Positions 1 to 8,297 of a DNA stretch of 64,000 nt are shown here, piece after piece (the stretch's first letter is position 1; each line of letters opens with the position of its first letter). Both the position numbers and the translations under genes were made by a program. The notes under the pieces were generated by a model that saw only the letters and a list, made by a program, of their open reading frames with translations, searched no databases and was not told the origin of the DNA. The DNA comes from a bacterium MS4 (GTDB lineage: Bacteria > Bacillota > Clostridia > Oscillospirales > Acutalibacteraceae), in assembly GCA_000752215.1 (NCBI GenBank), contig CCFG01000009.1, forward strand, positions 1 through 64,000, written 5' to 3'.

Positions 1-537
1 GGGATTTGCGAAATACCGCCGGTCCCCCGGCAGATAGACGTCTCTTTTGCTGATATAGCCGACTTCGCGGAGAAGCGGGTCGATATGGTGCCAGTTCATC
101 AGTTCGATTTTCGGGAAGGTCTTGTCGAACAGGGCTTCCCCGTAGACGGACAGAAGAGCCTTATAATAAACGATCATCATGGCGGTGGCGCATTCCGTGC
201 CGTATTTGGATCCGTTTTCGTAGATATCCATGATCGCTTTGGACGGCTTTACGCCGTCTTTCAGCAGGAAGCCCCCCTCCTGCGTCCTTTTCCAGTAATC
301 CGGGTTGCACCGGGTTTCACGGAAAATTTCGAACCCCAGCCCGCTCCGGTAAAGCTGCAGGGAGGCTGCTATGATTTCTTTGCGCAGCGCCAGCTCGAAT
401 TTCAGCTGATCGACGGAGTCGTAGACGCTTTTCGCGCTGCTGGAAGCGAGCATATCGAGGATGGTCCTCTCTATGCTGCCGGGGGCGTATTCCCCTATGC
501 TGTCGGGCTGAACCGTATTTCCTGCTATCACAATCAT
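1..537 (-). CDS. tgl: Protein-glutamine gamma-glutamyltransferase, Tgl type (3' end outside window)
   Basis: Spore-coat transglutaminase that forms glutamyl-lysine cross-links between coat proteins. Only the first 179 codons lie in the window. The N-terminus (MIVIAGN) and the block ECATAMMIVYYKALL around the catalytic cysteine closely match the Bacillus subtilis Tgl family, as does the later LMNWHHIDPL stretch. The ATG at 537-535 follows a GGAGGG ribosome site and overlaps the stop of the upstream gene as ATGA, so the two genes are translationally coupled. Family assignment is from remembered similarity; expression late in sporulation is known for the family and is not shown here. Confidence 0.88.
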   Translation of the reverse strand, partial: MIVIAGNTVQPDSIGEYAPGSIERTILDMLASSSAKSVYDSVDQLKFELALRKEIIAASLQLYRSGLGFEIFRETRCNPDYWKRTQEGGFLLKDGVKPSKAIMDIYENGSKYGTECATAMMIVYYKALLSVYGEALFDKTFPKIELMNWHHIDPLLREVGYISKRDVYLPGDRRYFANP

Positions 538-1589
538 GCCAGTTCCCTCCGGCCATATTTGGCAATGTCGACCTGTTTGCTGACAGGATACTGCATCCAT
601 TCGTTCCACGAGGACTCATTTTTGGTATGAAGATTGTGGGAAAATGTCGCGAGTGCCGCCTTTTCCTCATCTTCCACTTCGTGGAAATGCTCCAGATTGG
701 CGATTTCCTCGTCGGTCAGGGGGGTGAGAGGCCTGTTGTTGCGCGGGGAAACATCCTTGCAAAGGTATTTTGCTTCCAGATTGACCCCGCAGACGGAGGG
801 GGCGTTGGTCAGCTGGAGGCTTTCCCCCGTGAAATAGACATAGGGGCTGTTTTCCTTCAGCCACGACAGGTAGGCGTCGTACTGCTTTTGTTTGTCCCTG
901 CCTGTGTTCAGCGGCGTGTCCTCCGGAATGTGCAGAAGCTGACAGGCCAGCTCGACGTCCTTTTTGTAGGAAGAACGCAGCTTCCCCGCAATGTGCGTGA
1001 GCGACTGCGGGTCGCGGGCCTGGAAGAAAGCCCAGATCAGGTCGTGGTTGTATACGCCCCTGCGGTTGCGCCGGAAAATCAGGTCTGCAATGACCGGCAG
1101 AACCGTTTTTTCATGGTGCGTTTTCACCAGCACGGACGCGGTGATATCCAGGATCTGGTCGAATTCGGCGCTCAGCCCGTCTTCGCCCGCGCCGGTGTTG
1201 AACATCCAGAGCATTACGGAGTGGACGTCCTCGCTTTTTAAAGAAATTTCCCCGCCCGTACCGTCCTGCGGATTTTTTGCACTCCTGATTTTTTGACATA
1301 TGTTCAGCGCAGTGCGGTTGCGTTCACTGAGCTCCTGATACAGGTTCCGCTCCCAGATCTCCGGCTGCAGGACAAACAGGGTGGCAAAGAGGAGCCTGTC
1401 GTCGTTGATGAGCCTGACGGCGTTTTGCCTGTTTCCCCTTTCCGTTCTCAGGAAGGCGTTTCTGCAGAAGTTCGCTCCCCGCGTGCGTCTGATACGGTCC
1501 AGATAACCGATGGGACCGTTGTAGCCCGAATTCATCCTAATCGCGCTTCTTTCCATTATGAAATAGTCCCAGAAGGGCCTTCCTTCCAT
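534..1589 (-). CDS. Hypothetical protein upstream of tgl
   Basis: I do not recognise this protein. It is hydrophilic, about 330-351 residues, without a signal peptide or membrane segment, and rich in acidic and aromatic residues near the C-terminus. Its stop overlaps the tgl start by four bases, so it is probably made together with the transglutaminase and could be a sporulation or coat-related partner or substrate; that is inference from position only. The start is uncertain. Methionines at codons 1, 12 and 19 are all possible, and none has a well-placed ribosome site; the third, MNSGYNG, has GGAAAG about 13 bases upstream. Confidence 0.6.
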   Translation of the reverse strand: MEGRPFWDYFIMERSAIRMNSGYNGPIGYLDRIRRTRGANFCRNAFLRTERGNRQNAVRLINDDRLLFATLFVLQPEIWERNLYQELSERNRTALNICQKIRSAKNPQDGTGGEISLKSEDVHSVMLWMFNTGAGEDGLSAEFDQILDITASVLVKTHHEKTVLPVIADLIFRRNRRGVYNHDLIWAFFQARDPQSLTHIAGKLRSSYKKDVELACQLLHIPEDTPLNTGRDKQKQYDAYLSWLKENSPYVYFTGESLQLTNAPSVCGVNLEAKYLCKDVSPRNNRPLTPLTDEEIANLEHFHEVEDEEKAALATFSHNLHTKNESSWNEWMQYPVSKQVDIAKYGRRELA

Positions 1590-1691
1590 AATATTTTGAA
1601 AGAGCGTTTTTGGTTTCTGTAATTGATGGAGTAAACGGGAAAAAAGGAAGAATTCTAATATGGGACATACGCTGAACCGGAACGCGGCGAG

Positions 1692-1720
1692 TTGACAAAT
1701 TTCGCGAAATCATATACATT
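1692..1720 (+). promoter_or_regulatory. SigmaA-type promoter for coaB-coaC
   Basis: TTGACA at 1692-1697 and TACATT at 1715-1720 are separated by 17 bases. The spacer carries a short TTTCGCGAAA palindrome at 1700-1709. Confidence 0.75.
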
Positions 1721-1763
1721 AAAACCATAGTAAATTTATATGGATAAGCAAGGATGTGAGCGC

Positions 1764-2549
1764 TTGAATTTCATTGTTACCGCGGGCGGCACACGGGAAA
1801 GAATCGACGCGGTCCGAACCATTGCGAACGAGGCCACCGGGAAACTCGGCAGCCTGATTGCGGAAGAACTGGCTGAAAGGCTTCCGGGGAAAGAACACAC
1901 CGTCTATTTCCTCTGCGGAACGGGCTCGTGCCTTCCGAAGACAGAGCGTGGAAATATACGCGTCCTGCATATCGAAGGGACCGACCAGCTGCAGGATACG
2001 CTGATCGGCCTGCTGAAAGAGCAGGAGATCGACGCGGTCATCCATTCCATGGCGGTGAGCGATTATAAGGTAAGCAGCGTGACGACGCCGGAGCACATTG
2101 CGCAGGCGCTGGCGGAAAAATTCCGCGTCGCTCCGCTTCCGCTTTCCGAAGCGGAGTGGGAACAGGCGGTCGCGCAGGCGGTTTTTGCCCGGCCGCTGGG
2201 CACGCAGAACAAAATCAGCTCCGATCTGGAGCATCCGGTGCTGGTGCTGGAAAAAACACCGAAGATTATCGGCCTGATCAAAGACGCCAGCCCGAAGACC
2301 CTTTTGGTCGGTTTCAAGCTGCTCAGCGGGGTCAGCCGGAAAGTGCTGATCGATACGGCGTACGGCCAGCTGAAAAAGAACCGCTGTACTTACGTCCTTG
2401 CCAACGATATGGATTCCGTCGTACAGGGAAACCACGAGGGATTCTTAGTGGACGGGAGCGGAAGCTATACGGCGTTTTCCGGAAAGGAACAGATTGCGAA
2501 GGGCGTCGCGGACAGCGTGCTGAAAAAACTGATGGAGGATCAAGAATGA
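1764..2549 (+). CDS. coaB: Phosphopantothenate--cysteine ligase (stand-alone CoaB)
   Basis: Second half of the coenzyme A route from pantothenate: joins cysteine to 4'-phosphopantothenate. The N-terminal VTAGGTRERIDAVR nucleotide-binding block, the NEATGK segment and IHSMAVSDY are typical of stand-alone CoaB proteins of Firmicutes, where CoaB and CoaC are not fused. I chose the TTG at 1764 because AAGGA lies nine bases upstream and the protein then begins MNFIVTAGGT as in the family. The ATG at 1740 is in frame but has no ribosome site. The gene overlaps coaC as ATGA and is read from the promoter at 1692. Confidence 0.85.
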   Translation: MNFIVTAGGTRERIDAVRTIANEATGKLGSLIAEELAERLPGKEHTVYFLCGTGSCLPKTERGNIRVLHIEGTDQLQDTLIGLLKEQEIDAVIHSMAVSDYKVSSVTTPEHIAQALAEKFRVAPLPLSEAEWEQAVAQAVFARPLGTQNKISSDLEHPVLVLEKTPKIIGLIKDASPKTLLVGFKLLSGVSRKVLIDTAYGQLKKNRCTYVLANDMDSVVQGNHEGFLVDGSGSYTAFSGKEQIAKGVADSVLKKLMEDQE

Positions 2550-3085
2550 AAAATATGATACTGGGAGTGACCGGAAGCATCGCGGCGTATAAGGCCGCCG
2601 ATCTAGCCCACCGCTTTTATAAACAGGGATATCAGGTAGAGGTGATCCTGACAAACGGCGCGACCAAATTTGTAACGCCGCTCACGTTCCGCAGCCTGAC
2701 GCAGAACCGCGTGTACACGGATGTGTTTCAGGACGATTTTCCGCATGAGATCAAGCATATTTCCCTCGCCACGAAAGCGGACGTCGTGCTGATCGCTCCC
2801 GCCACCGCCAACATCATCGGGAAGATCGCCTCCGGCATTGGGGACGACATGCTATCCACCACGATTCTGGCTATCAGGAACAAACCGGTGCTGATCGCTC
2901 CGGCGATGAATACGAATATGTGGGAAAATCCGATTGTGCAGGAAAATATTTCTAAATTGAAAAAATATGGCTACCAATTTATAGAACCGAAGGAAAGCCT
3001 GCTCGCGTGCGGAACTCTAGGAAAAGGCGCGCTCGCCGAGCTGGACGATATCTGCAGTGCGGTGAATGCCGCCGTAGGGCGGTAA
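2546..3085 (+). CDS. coaC: Phosphopantothenoylcysteine decarboxylase (CoaC)
   Basis: Flavin-dependent decarboxylase that makes 4'-phosphopantetheine, the step after CoaB. At 179 residues it has the usual stand-alone length. Visible family blocks are GVTGSIAAYKAADL at the N-terminus (flavin site), the APAMNTNMW loop that binds the substrate, and the conserved cysteine in LLACGTLGKGALAE that takes part in the reaction. The ATG at 2546 overlaps the coaB stop by four bases, with GGAGG a few bases upstream. Together the two genes replace the fused CoaBC of other bacteria. Confidence 0.9.
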   Translation: MKNMILGVTGSIAAYKAADLAHRFYKQGYQVEVILTNGATKFVTPLTFRSLTQNRVYTDVFQDDFPHEIKHISLATKADVVLIAPATANIIGKIASGIGDDMLSTTILAIRNKPVLIAPAMNTNMWENPIVQENISKLKKYGYQFIEPKESLLACGTLGKGALAELDDICSAVNAAVGR

Positions 3086-3109
3086 TTTGCTTCTGCGTTC
3101 GCTTCCATC

Positions 3110-3141
3110 TTCATAAATTCTCCACAATCTGTTGATAAGAT
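3110..3141 (+). promoter_or_regulatory. Direct-repeat regulator box with -10, upstream of the DUF2318 gene
   Basis: TTCATA at 3110-3115, five bases, TCCACA at 3121-3126, nine bases, then TAAGAT at 3136-3141. The 11-bp repeat phase fits an OmpR-class regulator covering the -35 region. The same layout recurs at 3803-3834. Confidence 0.5.
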
Positions 3142-3172
3142 GATGCCAAAACAGATCAGAGGAGTGCATGAA

Positions 3173-3724
3173 ATGGCAAAATCCCAAAAACCAAACTCCG
3201 GCCGAAAGGCGGACGCGAAGAAAAAGAGCAATCAAACGATTTATCTGAGCGCGGGTTTTCTGGTCCTTCTGGCTGCGGCTTTCTTTCTTGTGAAAGGGCT
3301 GACGGCCCCCAAAACGGCTGCTCCGTCCGGCGCGTCGCTGACCAGCGTTGCAGAGACGGGCGCGGACGTTTCCATAGCCAAAAGCGAGATCACCGAGACG
3401 GCGAAGTTTATTCCCTATAACGCCGGGGGTACCAATATGGAACTGATCGCCGTAAAAGCGCCGGACGGCACGGTCAGGACGGCGCTGAACACCTGTCAGG
3501 TCTGCTATGACTCCGGCAGGGGATACTATGTGCAGGAGGGCGACGAGCTGGTCTGCCAGAACTGCGGGAACCGGTTCCAGATCAGCCAGGTGGAAAAGCA
3601 GAAAAACGGCTGCAACCCCGTGCCGATTCTGGAGGACAGTAAAACGGACGACGGAACGACAATCACCATTTCAAAAGATTTCCTGCAGCAGAGCAAAACC
3701 TTGTTTGAAAACTGGAAAAGATGA
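3173..3724 (+). CDS. DUF2318 (FtrD-like) membrane-anchored Cys-rich protein
   Basis: 183-residue protein with a lysine-rich N-terminus, one membrane segment at about residues 22-41 and an extracytoplasmic domain. That domain has four cysteines spaced CX2CX16CX2C (CQVC and CQNC), which matches the DUF2318/FtrD-like family thought to bind iron-sulfur or metal. The ATG at 3173 follows GGAG at eight bases. It lies one transcription unit upstream of a cupredoxin fusion protein and carries the same promoter box, so a shared role in metal or redox handling in the envelope is likely. The bound metal cannot be read from sequence. Confidence 0.75.
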   Translation: MAKSQKPNSGRKADAKKKSNQTIYLSAGFLVLLAAAFFLVKGLTAPKTAAPSGASLTSVAETGADVSIAKSEITETAKFIPYNAGGTNMELIAVKAPDGTVRTALNTCQVCYDSGRGYYVQEGDELVCQNCGNRFQISQVEKQKNGCNPVPILEDSKTDDGTTITISKDFLQQSKTLFENWKR

Positions 3725-3725
3725 T

Positions 3726-3761
3726 AAAAAGCAGTACCGCCGGCCGGCGGTACTGCTTTTT
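3726..3761 (+). terminator. Perfect palindromic terminator after the DUF2318 gene
   Basis: Two 18-base arms, AAAAAGCAGTACCGCCGG and its exact complement, meet without a spacer and end in T5. It can act in both directions. Confidence 0.85.
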
Positions 3762-3802
3762 CGGTCAGGGCTGGAACCCTGCGGAGAATTTCTTCTTCGA
3801 TC

Positions 3803-3834
3803 TTCATAAAATCTTCACAGCGGGCTGGTAGGAT
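3803..3834 (+). promoter_or_regulatory. Direct-repeat regulator box with -10, upstream of the HMA/cupredoxin fusion
   Basis: TTCATA at 3803-3808, five bases, TTCACA at 3814-3819, nine bases, then TAGGAT at 3829-3834. Element order and both spacings are identical to the box at 3110-3141. Confidence 0.5.
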
Positions 3835-3868
3835 GCAGCTACAATCATCTTCGGACGGGAGAAATGGT

Positions 3869-5740
3869 ATGGAACGGAAGCTGGCACAGAAAACACTGAA
3901 AATAGAGGGCATGACCTGCGCGAACTGTGCCCTGAAAATTGAAAGCACACTCAGCGGGCTTTCCGGGGTGGAAAAGGTGTCCGCAAGCTACGGCAGCGGG
4001 ACGGCGACCGTCGTTTACGACCCGGAAATCATTCGCATTGAGAAAATTATTGCCGCGATTGAAGAGCTGGATTATCATGTAACAGACGATAAAAACCTTC
4101 GGAGCGCAAAAAAAGAAAGCGTCGCGAAGGAACAGGCGGGCGGGACGGCGGACAAAAAATTCGTCAGTCAGCTCATCGGTGTCGGCCTGCTTCTTTTCGC
4201 GGGCTATCTGATCGTTCAAAATACGGTTGGCCTGAATTTTATTCCCGAGGTCTCCCAGAATATGGGATACGGAATTCTGTTTGTGGTCGGACTGATTACC
4301 TCCCTGCACTGTGTGGCGATGTGCGGCGGAATCAATCTTTCGCAGTGCGTGTCCTACCGGTACGGGGAAAACGATACGGGCAAATGGTCAAAGCTGAAGC
4401 CAAGCCTGATGTACAACGCGGGCCGGGTCCTTTCCTACACAATTGTGGGCGGCATCGTCGGCGGCCTGGGCTCCGTCGTCAGCTTTTCGGGGACGGCGAA
4501 GGGGATCGTCGCGATTCTTTCCGGCATTTTTATGGTGATTATGGGCCTGAATATGCTCGATCTGTTTCCGTGGCTGCGTAAATTTGTCCCTCGGATGCCC
4601 AAGTTTTTCGGCAGCAAAATTTACCGCAATCAGGGGAAGCACGGGCCGTTCTATGTGGGGCTTCTGAACGGGCTGATGCCCTGCGGCCCTTTGCAGGCGA
4701 TGCAGATTTACGCGCTGGGTACGGGGAGCGTTCTGGCCGGAGCGGCCTCCATGTTCGTTTTCAGCCTCGGCACCGTGCCGCTAATGTTCAGCTTCGGTGC
4801 GCTCAGCTCTTTCCTGAGCAGTAAATTCACCCATAAAATGATGAAGGCCAGCGCCGTTCTGGTGATGCTTCTGGGCGTCGTGATGCTCAACCGGGGCTTT
4901 GCCCTGTCGGGAATCGGTTTTCCCGGCGTTTCCGCGGCGGCGGCCGGGGGCGACAATATTGCCCGAATCGAAAACAATGTGCAGACTGTATCGACAACGC
5001 TGCAGCCCGGCAGCTACAGCCCGCTTGTCGTACAGAAGGGCGTCCCGGTAAAATGGACGATCAAGGCCGACGCGGACTCGCTGAACGGCTGCAACCGGAC
5101 CATCACGATTCCGCAGTACAACATCACCAGGACCTTGGAACCGGGCGATAACGAGATCGATTTTACCCCGCAGGAAACCGGGAAGATCACCTATACCTGT
5201 TGGATGGGGATGATCCGGAGCAATATTACGGTCGTCGACGATCTCGGTAATATTACCGGGCAGGAGGTTTCGCAGGAGTCCGACCTTTCCGCGGGCGTCG
5301 CGGCTGCGGCGGGCGGGTGCTGCGGCAACACCCCGGCGAGATTCGCGGACGGCGGGGTCCCCACGGACAGCATCGGCGTTGCGAAAATCAGCGGCAAGGA
5401 GCAGGAAGTAACGGTTAAGGTGGACGATCAGGGCTACACGCCCGCGGTGGTCGTTCTTCAGAAGGGGATTCCGGCGAAGATCAAATTCGATACCGGCAGC
5501 CTGAATTCCTGTAACAGCATCATGGTTTTTCCGGAATACGGCGGTCAGCTGAATCTGAGCACGGATAAGGAAACGCCGCCGATTACGCCCGAGGAGGATT
5601 TTACTTTCCAGTGCGGAATGGGAATGCTCCATGGCTACGTAAAGGTGGTCGACGACCTCGGCAGGGCGGACCTGAACGCGATCAAAGCCGAGGTGCAGAA
5701 CTATGTTCCCGCGAGCGGCGGCTCCGGCTGCTGCGGTTAA
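3869..5740 (+). CDS. HMA domain - SafE/UreH-like membrane domain - two cupredoxin domains, fusion protein
   Basis: A 623-residue chimera. Residues 5-70 form a heavy-metal-associated fold with MTCANC. A membrane segment follows near residues 110-125. From about 135 to 345 comes a multi-helix domain of the SafE/DsbD_2 type with HCVAMCGG and NGLMPCGPLQA cysteine motifs. Two cupredoxin-like domains follow (about 370-460 and 510-605); each has an internal cysteine (NGCNRT, NSCNSI) and a C-terminal C-x-MGM motif (CWMGM, CGMGM). The tail ends in CCG. The ATG at 3869 has CGGGAG at seven bases. The layout suggests capture and trans-membrane relay of copper or a similar soft metal. Domain names are family knowledge; the substrate is inference. 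Confidence 0.85.
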   Translation: MERKLAQKTLKIEGMTCANCALKIESTLSGLSGVEKVSASYGSGTATVVYDPEIIRIEKIIAAIEELDYHVTDDKNLRSAKKESVAKEQAGGTADKKFVSQLIGVGLLLFAGYLIVQNTVGLNFIPEVSQNMGYGILFVVGLITSLHCVAMCGGINLSQCVSYRYGENDTGKWSKLKPSLMYNAGRVLSYTIVGGIVGGLGSVVSFSGTAKGIVAILSGIFMVIMGLNMLDLFPWLRKFVPRMPKFFGSKIYRNQGKHGPFYVGLLNGLMPCGPLQAMQIYALGTGSVLAGAASMFVFSLGTVPLMFSFGALSSFLSSKFTHKMMKASAVLVMLLGVVMLNRGFALSGIGFPGVSAAAAGGDNIARIENNVQTVSTTLQPGSYSPLVVQKGVPVKWTIKADADSLNGCNRTITIPQYNITRTLEPGDNEIDFTPQETGKITYTCWMGMIRSNITVVDDLGNITGQEVSQESDLSAGVAAAAGGCCGNTPARFADGGVPTDSIGVAKISGKEQEVTVKVDDQGYTPAVVVLQKGIPAKIKFDTGSLNSCNSIMVFPEYGGQLNLSTDKETPPITPEEDFTFQCGMGMLHGYVKVVDDLGRADLNAIKAEVQNYVPASGGSGCCG

Positions 5741-5762
5741 TTTTGTGAAAGAGGAAATTTGA

Positions 5763-5903
5763 ATGCTGAAAATTAGACGAATGAAAACTTCCTTCAAACG
5801 CTCTTTGGACCGCATGGCGAAGGAAAACCAGAAGCAGTTCGGCGGCGGGGTGCCCGACTGCTGTAAAATGAACCGTCAGACCAACGACCGGCCACGAAAA
5901 TAA
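5763..5903 (+). CDS. 46-residue CC-motif mini-protein, putative metal binding
   Basis: Small basic protein starting MLKIRRMKTSFKRSL, with a VPDCCKMN segment near the end. AGAGG lies eight bases before the ATG, only 22 bases after the cupredoxin fusion, so it is probably in the same operon. The layout (basic N-terminus, KENQKQFG, then D-C-C) resembles the family called LDCC-motif putative metal-binding proteins, which I recall as short proteins of this shape. The paired cysteines and the operon suggest a metal-binding or transfer role. It is easily missed because of its length. Confidence 0.6.
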   Translation: MLKIRRMKTSFKRSLDRMAKENQKQFGGGVPDCCKMNRQTNDRPRK

Positions 5904-5933
5904 TACGCCGCTTTCAGAATCGGCAGGAAAATA

Positions 5934-5942
5934 TGGTATAAT
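5934..5942 (+). promoter_or_regulatory. Extended -10 promoter for the two-component system
   Basis: TGG followed by TATAAT at 5937-5942 forms a TGN extended -10. There is no good -35. It lies about 60 bases before the regulator start. Confidence 0.5.
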
Positions 5943-6001
5943 AATCAAAACGGCAGGCTCCTTTTGAGAAAGGGGCTTTTGTCATTGGAGGCGGAAACGG
6001 A

Positions 6002-6694
6002 TTGAACCGGAACAGAAAGCGGATTTTGGTTGTGGACGACGAGCCGAAAATTGTGGAGGTCGTGACGTCCTATCTTGAAAAAAGCGGATACGCCGTGCGC
6101 GGCGTTTTCAGCGGAAAAGAAGCCTATGAAAGCTTTGAAAGGGAGAAGCCGTCCCTTGTGATCCTGGACTGGATGCTTCCGGACACTACGGGGGAGGAAA
6201 TCTGCCGGACGCTGCGGCAGAAGTCCGACGTCCCCATCATCATGCTGACCGCCAAAGTGGAGGAGGAGGACATCCTGCACGGGCTGCAGATCGGCGCGGA
6301 CGATTACGTGACCAAGCCGTTCAGCCCCCGCCAGCTTGTGGCGCGGGTGGAGGCGGTTCTGCGCAGAACGGAAGGCGACTCGTCCCCGGTCCTTTCTTTT
6401 CGCCGGGGAGAACTGATCGTGGATATGGACGGTTACGACGTCCTGCTGAACGGCTGCCCGGCCGGTCTGACCCCCAATGAATTCAAAATCGTCGGCGCGC
6501 TGGCAAGGCACCCGAACAAGGTGTTTACCCGCGAAGAGCTGATCGCCATTGTCAGCGGGGACGATTTTAACGGATTTGACAGGGTCATCGATACCCATAT
6601 TAAAAATATCCGCCAGAAGATCGAAACGGACACCAGAAATCCGGAGTATATTCTGACGGTTCACGGAGTCGGATACAAGTTCGGAGGCGATTGA
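6002..6694 (+). CDS. OmpR/PhoB-type response regulator
   Basis: 230 residues. The receiver domain (about 5-120) has DDE near the N-terminus, the phospho-acceptor in VILDWMLPD and the conserved lysine in YVTKPFSP. The DNA-binding winged helix (about 130-228) ends TVHGVGYKFGGD, typical of the OmpR class. The start is TTG at 6002, with GGAGG ten bases upstream. The kinase gene follows directly. Its position after the metal island, and the OmpR-style direct repeats at 3110 and 3803, make it the likely controller of those genes; binding is inferred. Confidence 0.92.
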   Translation: MNRNRKRILVVDDEPKIVEVVTSYLEKSGYAVRGVFSGKEAYESFEREKPSLVILDWMLPDTTGEEICRTLRQKSDVPIIMLTAKVEEEDILHGLQIGADDYVTKPFSPRQLVARVEAVLRRTEGDSSPVLSFRRGELIVDMDGYDVLLNGCPAGLTPNEFKIVGALARHPNKVFTREELIAIVSGDDFNGFDRVIDTHIKNIRQKIETDTRNPEYILTVHGVGYKFGGD

Positions 6695-6695
6695 G

Positions 6696-8111
6696 CTGAA
6701 ATACAGTTTAAAATCAAAATTGTCGTTTTCCTATGCGGTGATGTCGCTTCTAATGGTCGCCCTCATCAGCTTCTGCATCAACGTTTTGCTGCAGAACCGT
6801 TTTCAGGACTATGTCATCAACCAGCGGGAGCAGAGGAACAGCGAGATCGTCAGTATGATCGAAAAGCAGTATAACGGGCTCAACGGCGGCTGGAATACGA
6901 ACGTCATTGAAAACATCGGCGTGAATGCTCTGGAACAGGGAGTCATTGTCAGGCTGAAGAACGCGGAAGGGAAAACGGTGTGGGACGCCACGGTCCACAA
7001 CAACGGCCTCTGCGTACAGATGCTGACCCATATGTCCGAAAATATGAACAGCCGCTATCCCGGCTTCAAGGGTGGGTATGAGCAGAAGACGTATTCTGTC
7101 AAAGCCGGCGCAAAGGAAGTCGGGCACGTCGAACTGGGGTATTACGGCCCTTATTATTTTACGGATAACGACATCGCCTTCCTGAACAGCGTCAACACCA
7201 TCCTGGTTGCGGTGGGTATTTTGTCGCTCGTCATGGCGCTGATTTTGGGAACCTTTATGGCGAAGCGGGTGAGCGGGCCGATTTCGAAATCCATCCGTGC
7301 CGCGGGGCAGATTGCAAAGGGGAATTTCCGGCAGAGAATCACGGAAAGCTCTGGAACAAGGGAAATGGCGCGCCTGACGGATACCATCAACTATCTGGCA
7401 GATTCTCTGGAGAAGCAGCAGGACTTAAGAAAGCGGATGACCGCCGACGTCGCTCACGAGCTGAGGACGCCCCTTGCAAACCTGCAAAGCTCCATGGAGG
7501 CAATGCTCGACGGAATCTGGGAGCCGGATGAGGCCCGGCTGGAAAGCTGCCATGAAGAAATTATCCGGCTGAACCGTCTGGTCGGCGATCTGGAAAAGCT
7601 GGAACGGTATGAGGCGGAAAACGCATCCCTTTCGCTTTCCGAATTCGACGTATCCGATCTGATCCGGCACATTCTACATAATTTTGAATCGGAGTTCCAC
7701 AAAAAAGGCGTCTTACTCTCCTTTGAGGGGGAACCGGAAATCCTTCGCGCCGACCGGGATAAAATCAGCCAGGTCGTCACCAACCTTGTTTCCAACGCGC
7801 TCAAATATACCCGGGAAGGCGGACAGGTACAGGTGCGCGTGTGCACGGCGGAGCACGGTGCCGAGCTGATCGTCAGCGACAGCGGGAAGGGGATTCCGCC
7901 GGAGGACCTGCCGTACATCTTTGAACGGTTTTACAGGGCGGACCGGTCGCGCAACAGGCTGACCGGCGGCTTGGGACTGGGTCTTACGATCACGAAGGCC
8001 ATTGTGGAAGCCCACCGGGGAACCATTGAGGTGGTGAGCGAGGTTGACAGGGGAACAACCTTTACAGTCATCCTGCCGCAGTCTGGGGAACAGACGCAGG
8101 CAGACGGCTGA
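6696..8111 (+). CDS. Sensor histidine kinase, partner of the OmpR-type regulator
   Basis: Membrane sensor kinase of about 471 residues. It has a membrane helix near the start (MSLLMVALISFCINVLL), an outside sensor region of about 130 residues, a second helix (VAVGILSLVMALILGTF), a HAMP linker, and a HisKA box with the phospho-histidine in DVAHELRTPLANL. The ATPase domain shows NLVSNALKY, DSGKGIPPEDL and GGLGLGLTI. GGAGG inside the end of the regulator gene sits eight bases before CTG 6696, giving MKYSLKSKLSFSYA, a common kinase N-terminus. TTG 6720 is the alternative start. The sensor domain is not one I recognise. Confidence 0.88.
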   Translation: MKYSLKSKLSFSYAVMSLLMVALISFCINVLLQNRFQDYVINQREQRNSEIVSMIEKQYNGLNGGWNTNVIENIGVNALEQGVIVRLKNAEGKTVWDATVHNNGLCVQMLTHMSENMNSRYPGFKGGYEQKTYSVKAGAKEVGHVELGYYGPYYFTDNDIAFLNSVNTILVAVGILSLVMALILGTFMAKRVSGPISKSIRAAGQIAKGNFRQRITESSGTREMARLTDTINYLADSLEKQQDLRKRMTADVAHELRTPLANLQSSMEAMLDGIWEPDEARLESCHEEIIRLNRLVGDLEKLERYEAENASLSLSEFDVSDLIRHILHNFESEFHKKGVLLSFEGEPEILRADRDKISQVVTNLVSNALKYTREGGQVQVRVCTAEHGAELIVSDSGKGIPPEDLPYIFERFYRADRSRNRLTGGLGLGLTITKAIVEAHRGTIEVVSEVDRGTTFTVILPQSGEQTQADG

Positions 8112-8297
8112 AAGACGGGAGCGGGGCCCTTGGAAATTATGACAAATTCATAATTAAATCTTCATATAATACTATATGTATTTATTTTTCGACTTATCTT
8201 TTCAACAGAATCATTAAATGGTATAATTTTTCCAATAGCATTTTCATCCTTATTCGCATCCCTTTGTGCCAAACGCTACGCGAAAGGACAGTTGAAG
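8112..8297 (+). promoter_or_regulatory. Intergenic region with an extended -10 promoter for the GGDEF/HD-GYP gene
   Basis: TTTTCA at 8199-8204 and TGG-TATAAT at 8219-8227 give a 17-base spacing and an extended -10. Further upstream, two TTCATA hexamers (8147-8152, 8161-8166) resemble the regulator box half-sites but with an eight-base gap, so their link to the response regulator is weak. Confidence 0.55.

Noticed and set aside
627-1241. Plus-strand frame of 204 codons
   Set aside because: Lies opposite the tgl partner gene; no ribosome site or motif, and tgl continues the minus-strand unit.
8147-8166. Third copy of the regulator box
   Set aside because: Two TTCATA hexamers are present, but with an eight-base gap and no matching -10, so the layout is not the same as at 3110 and 3803.
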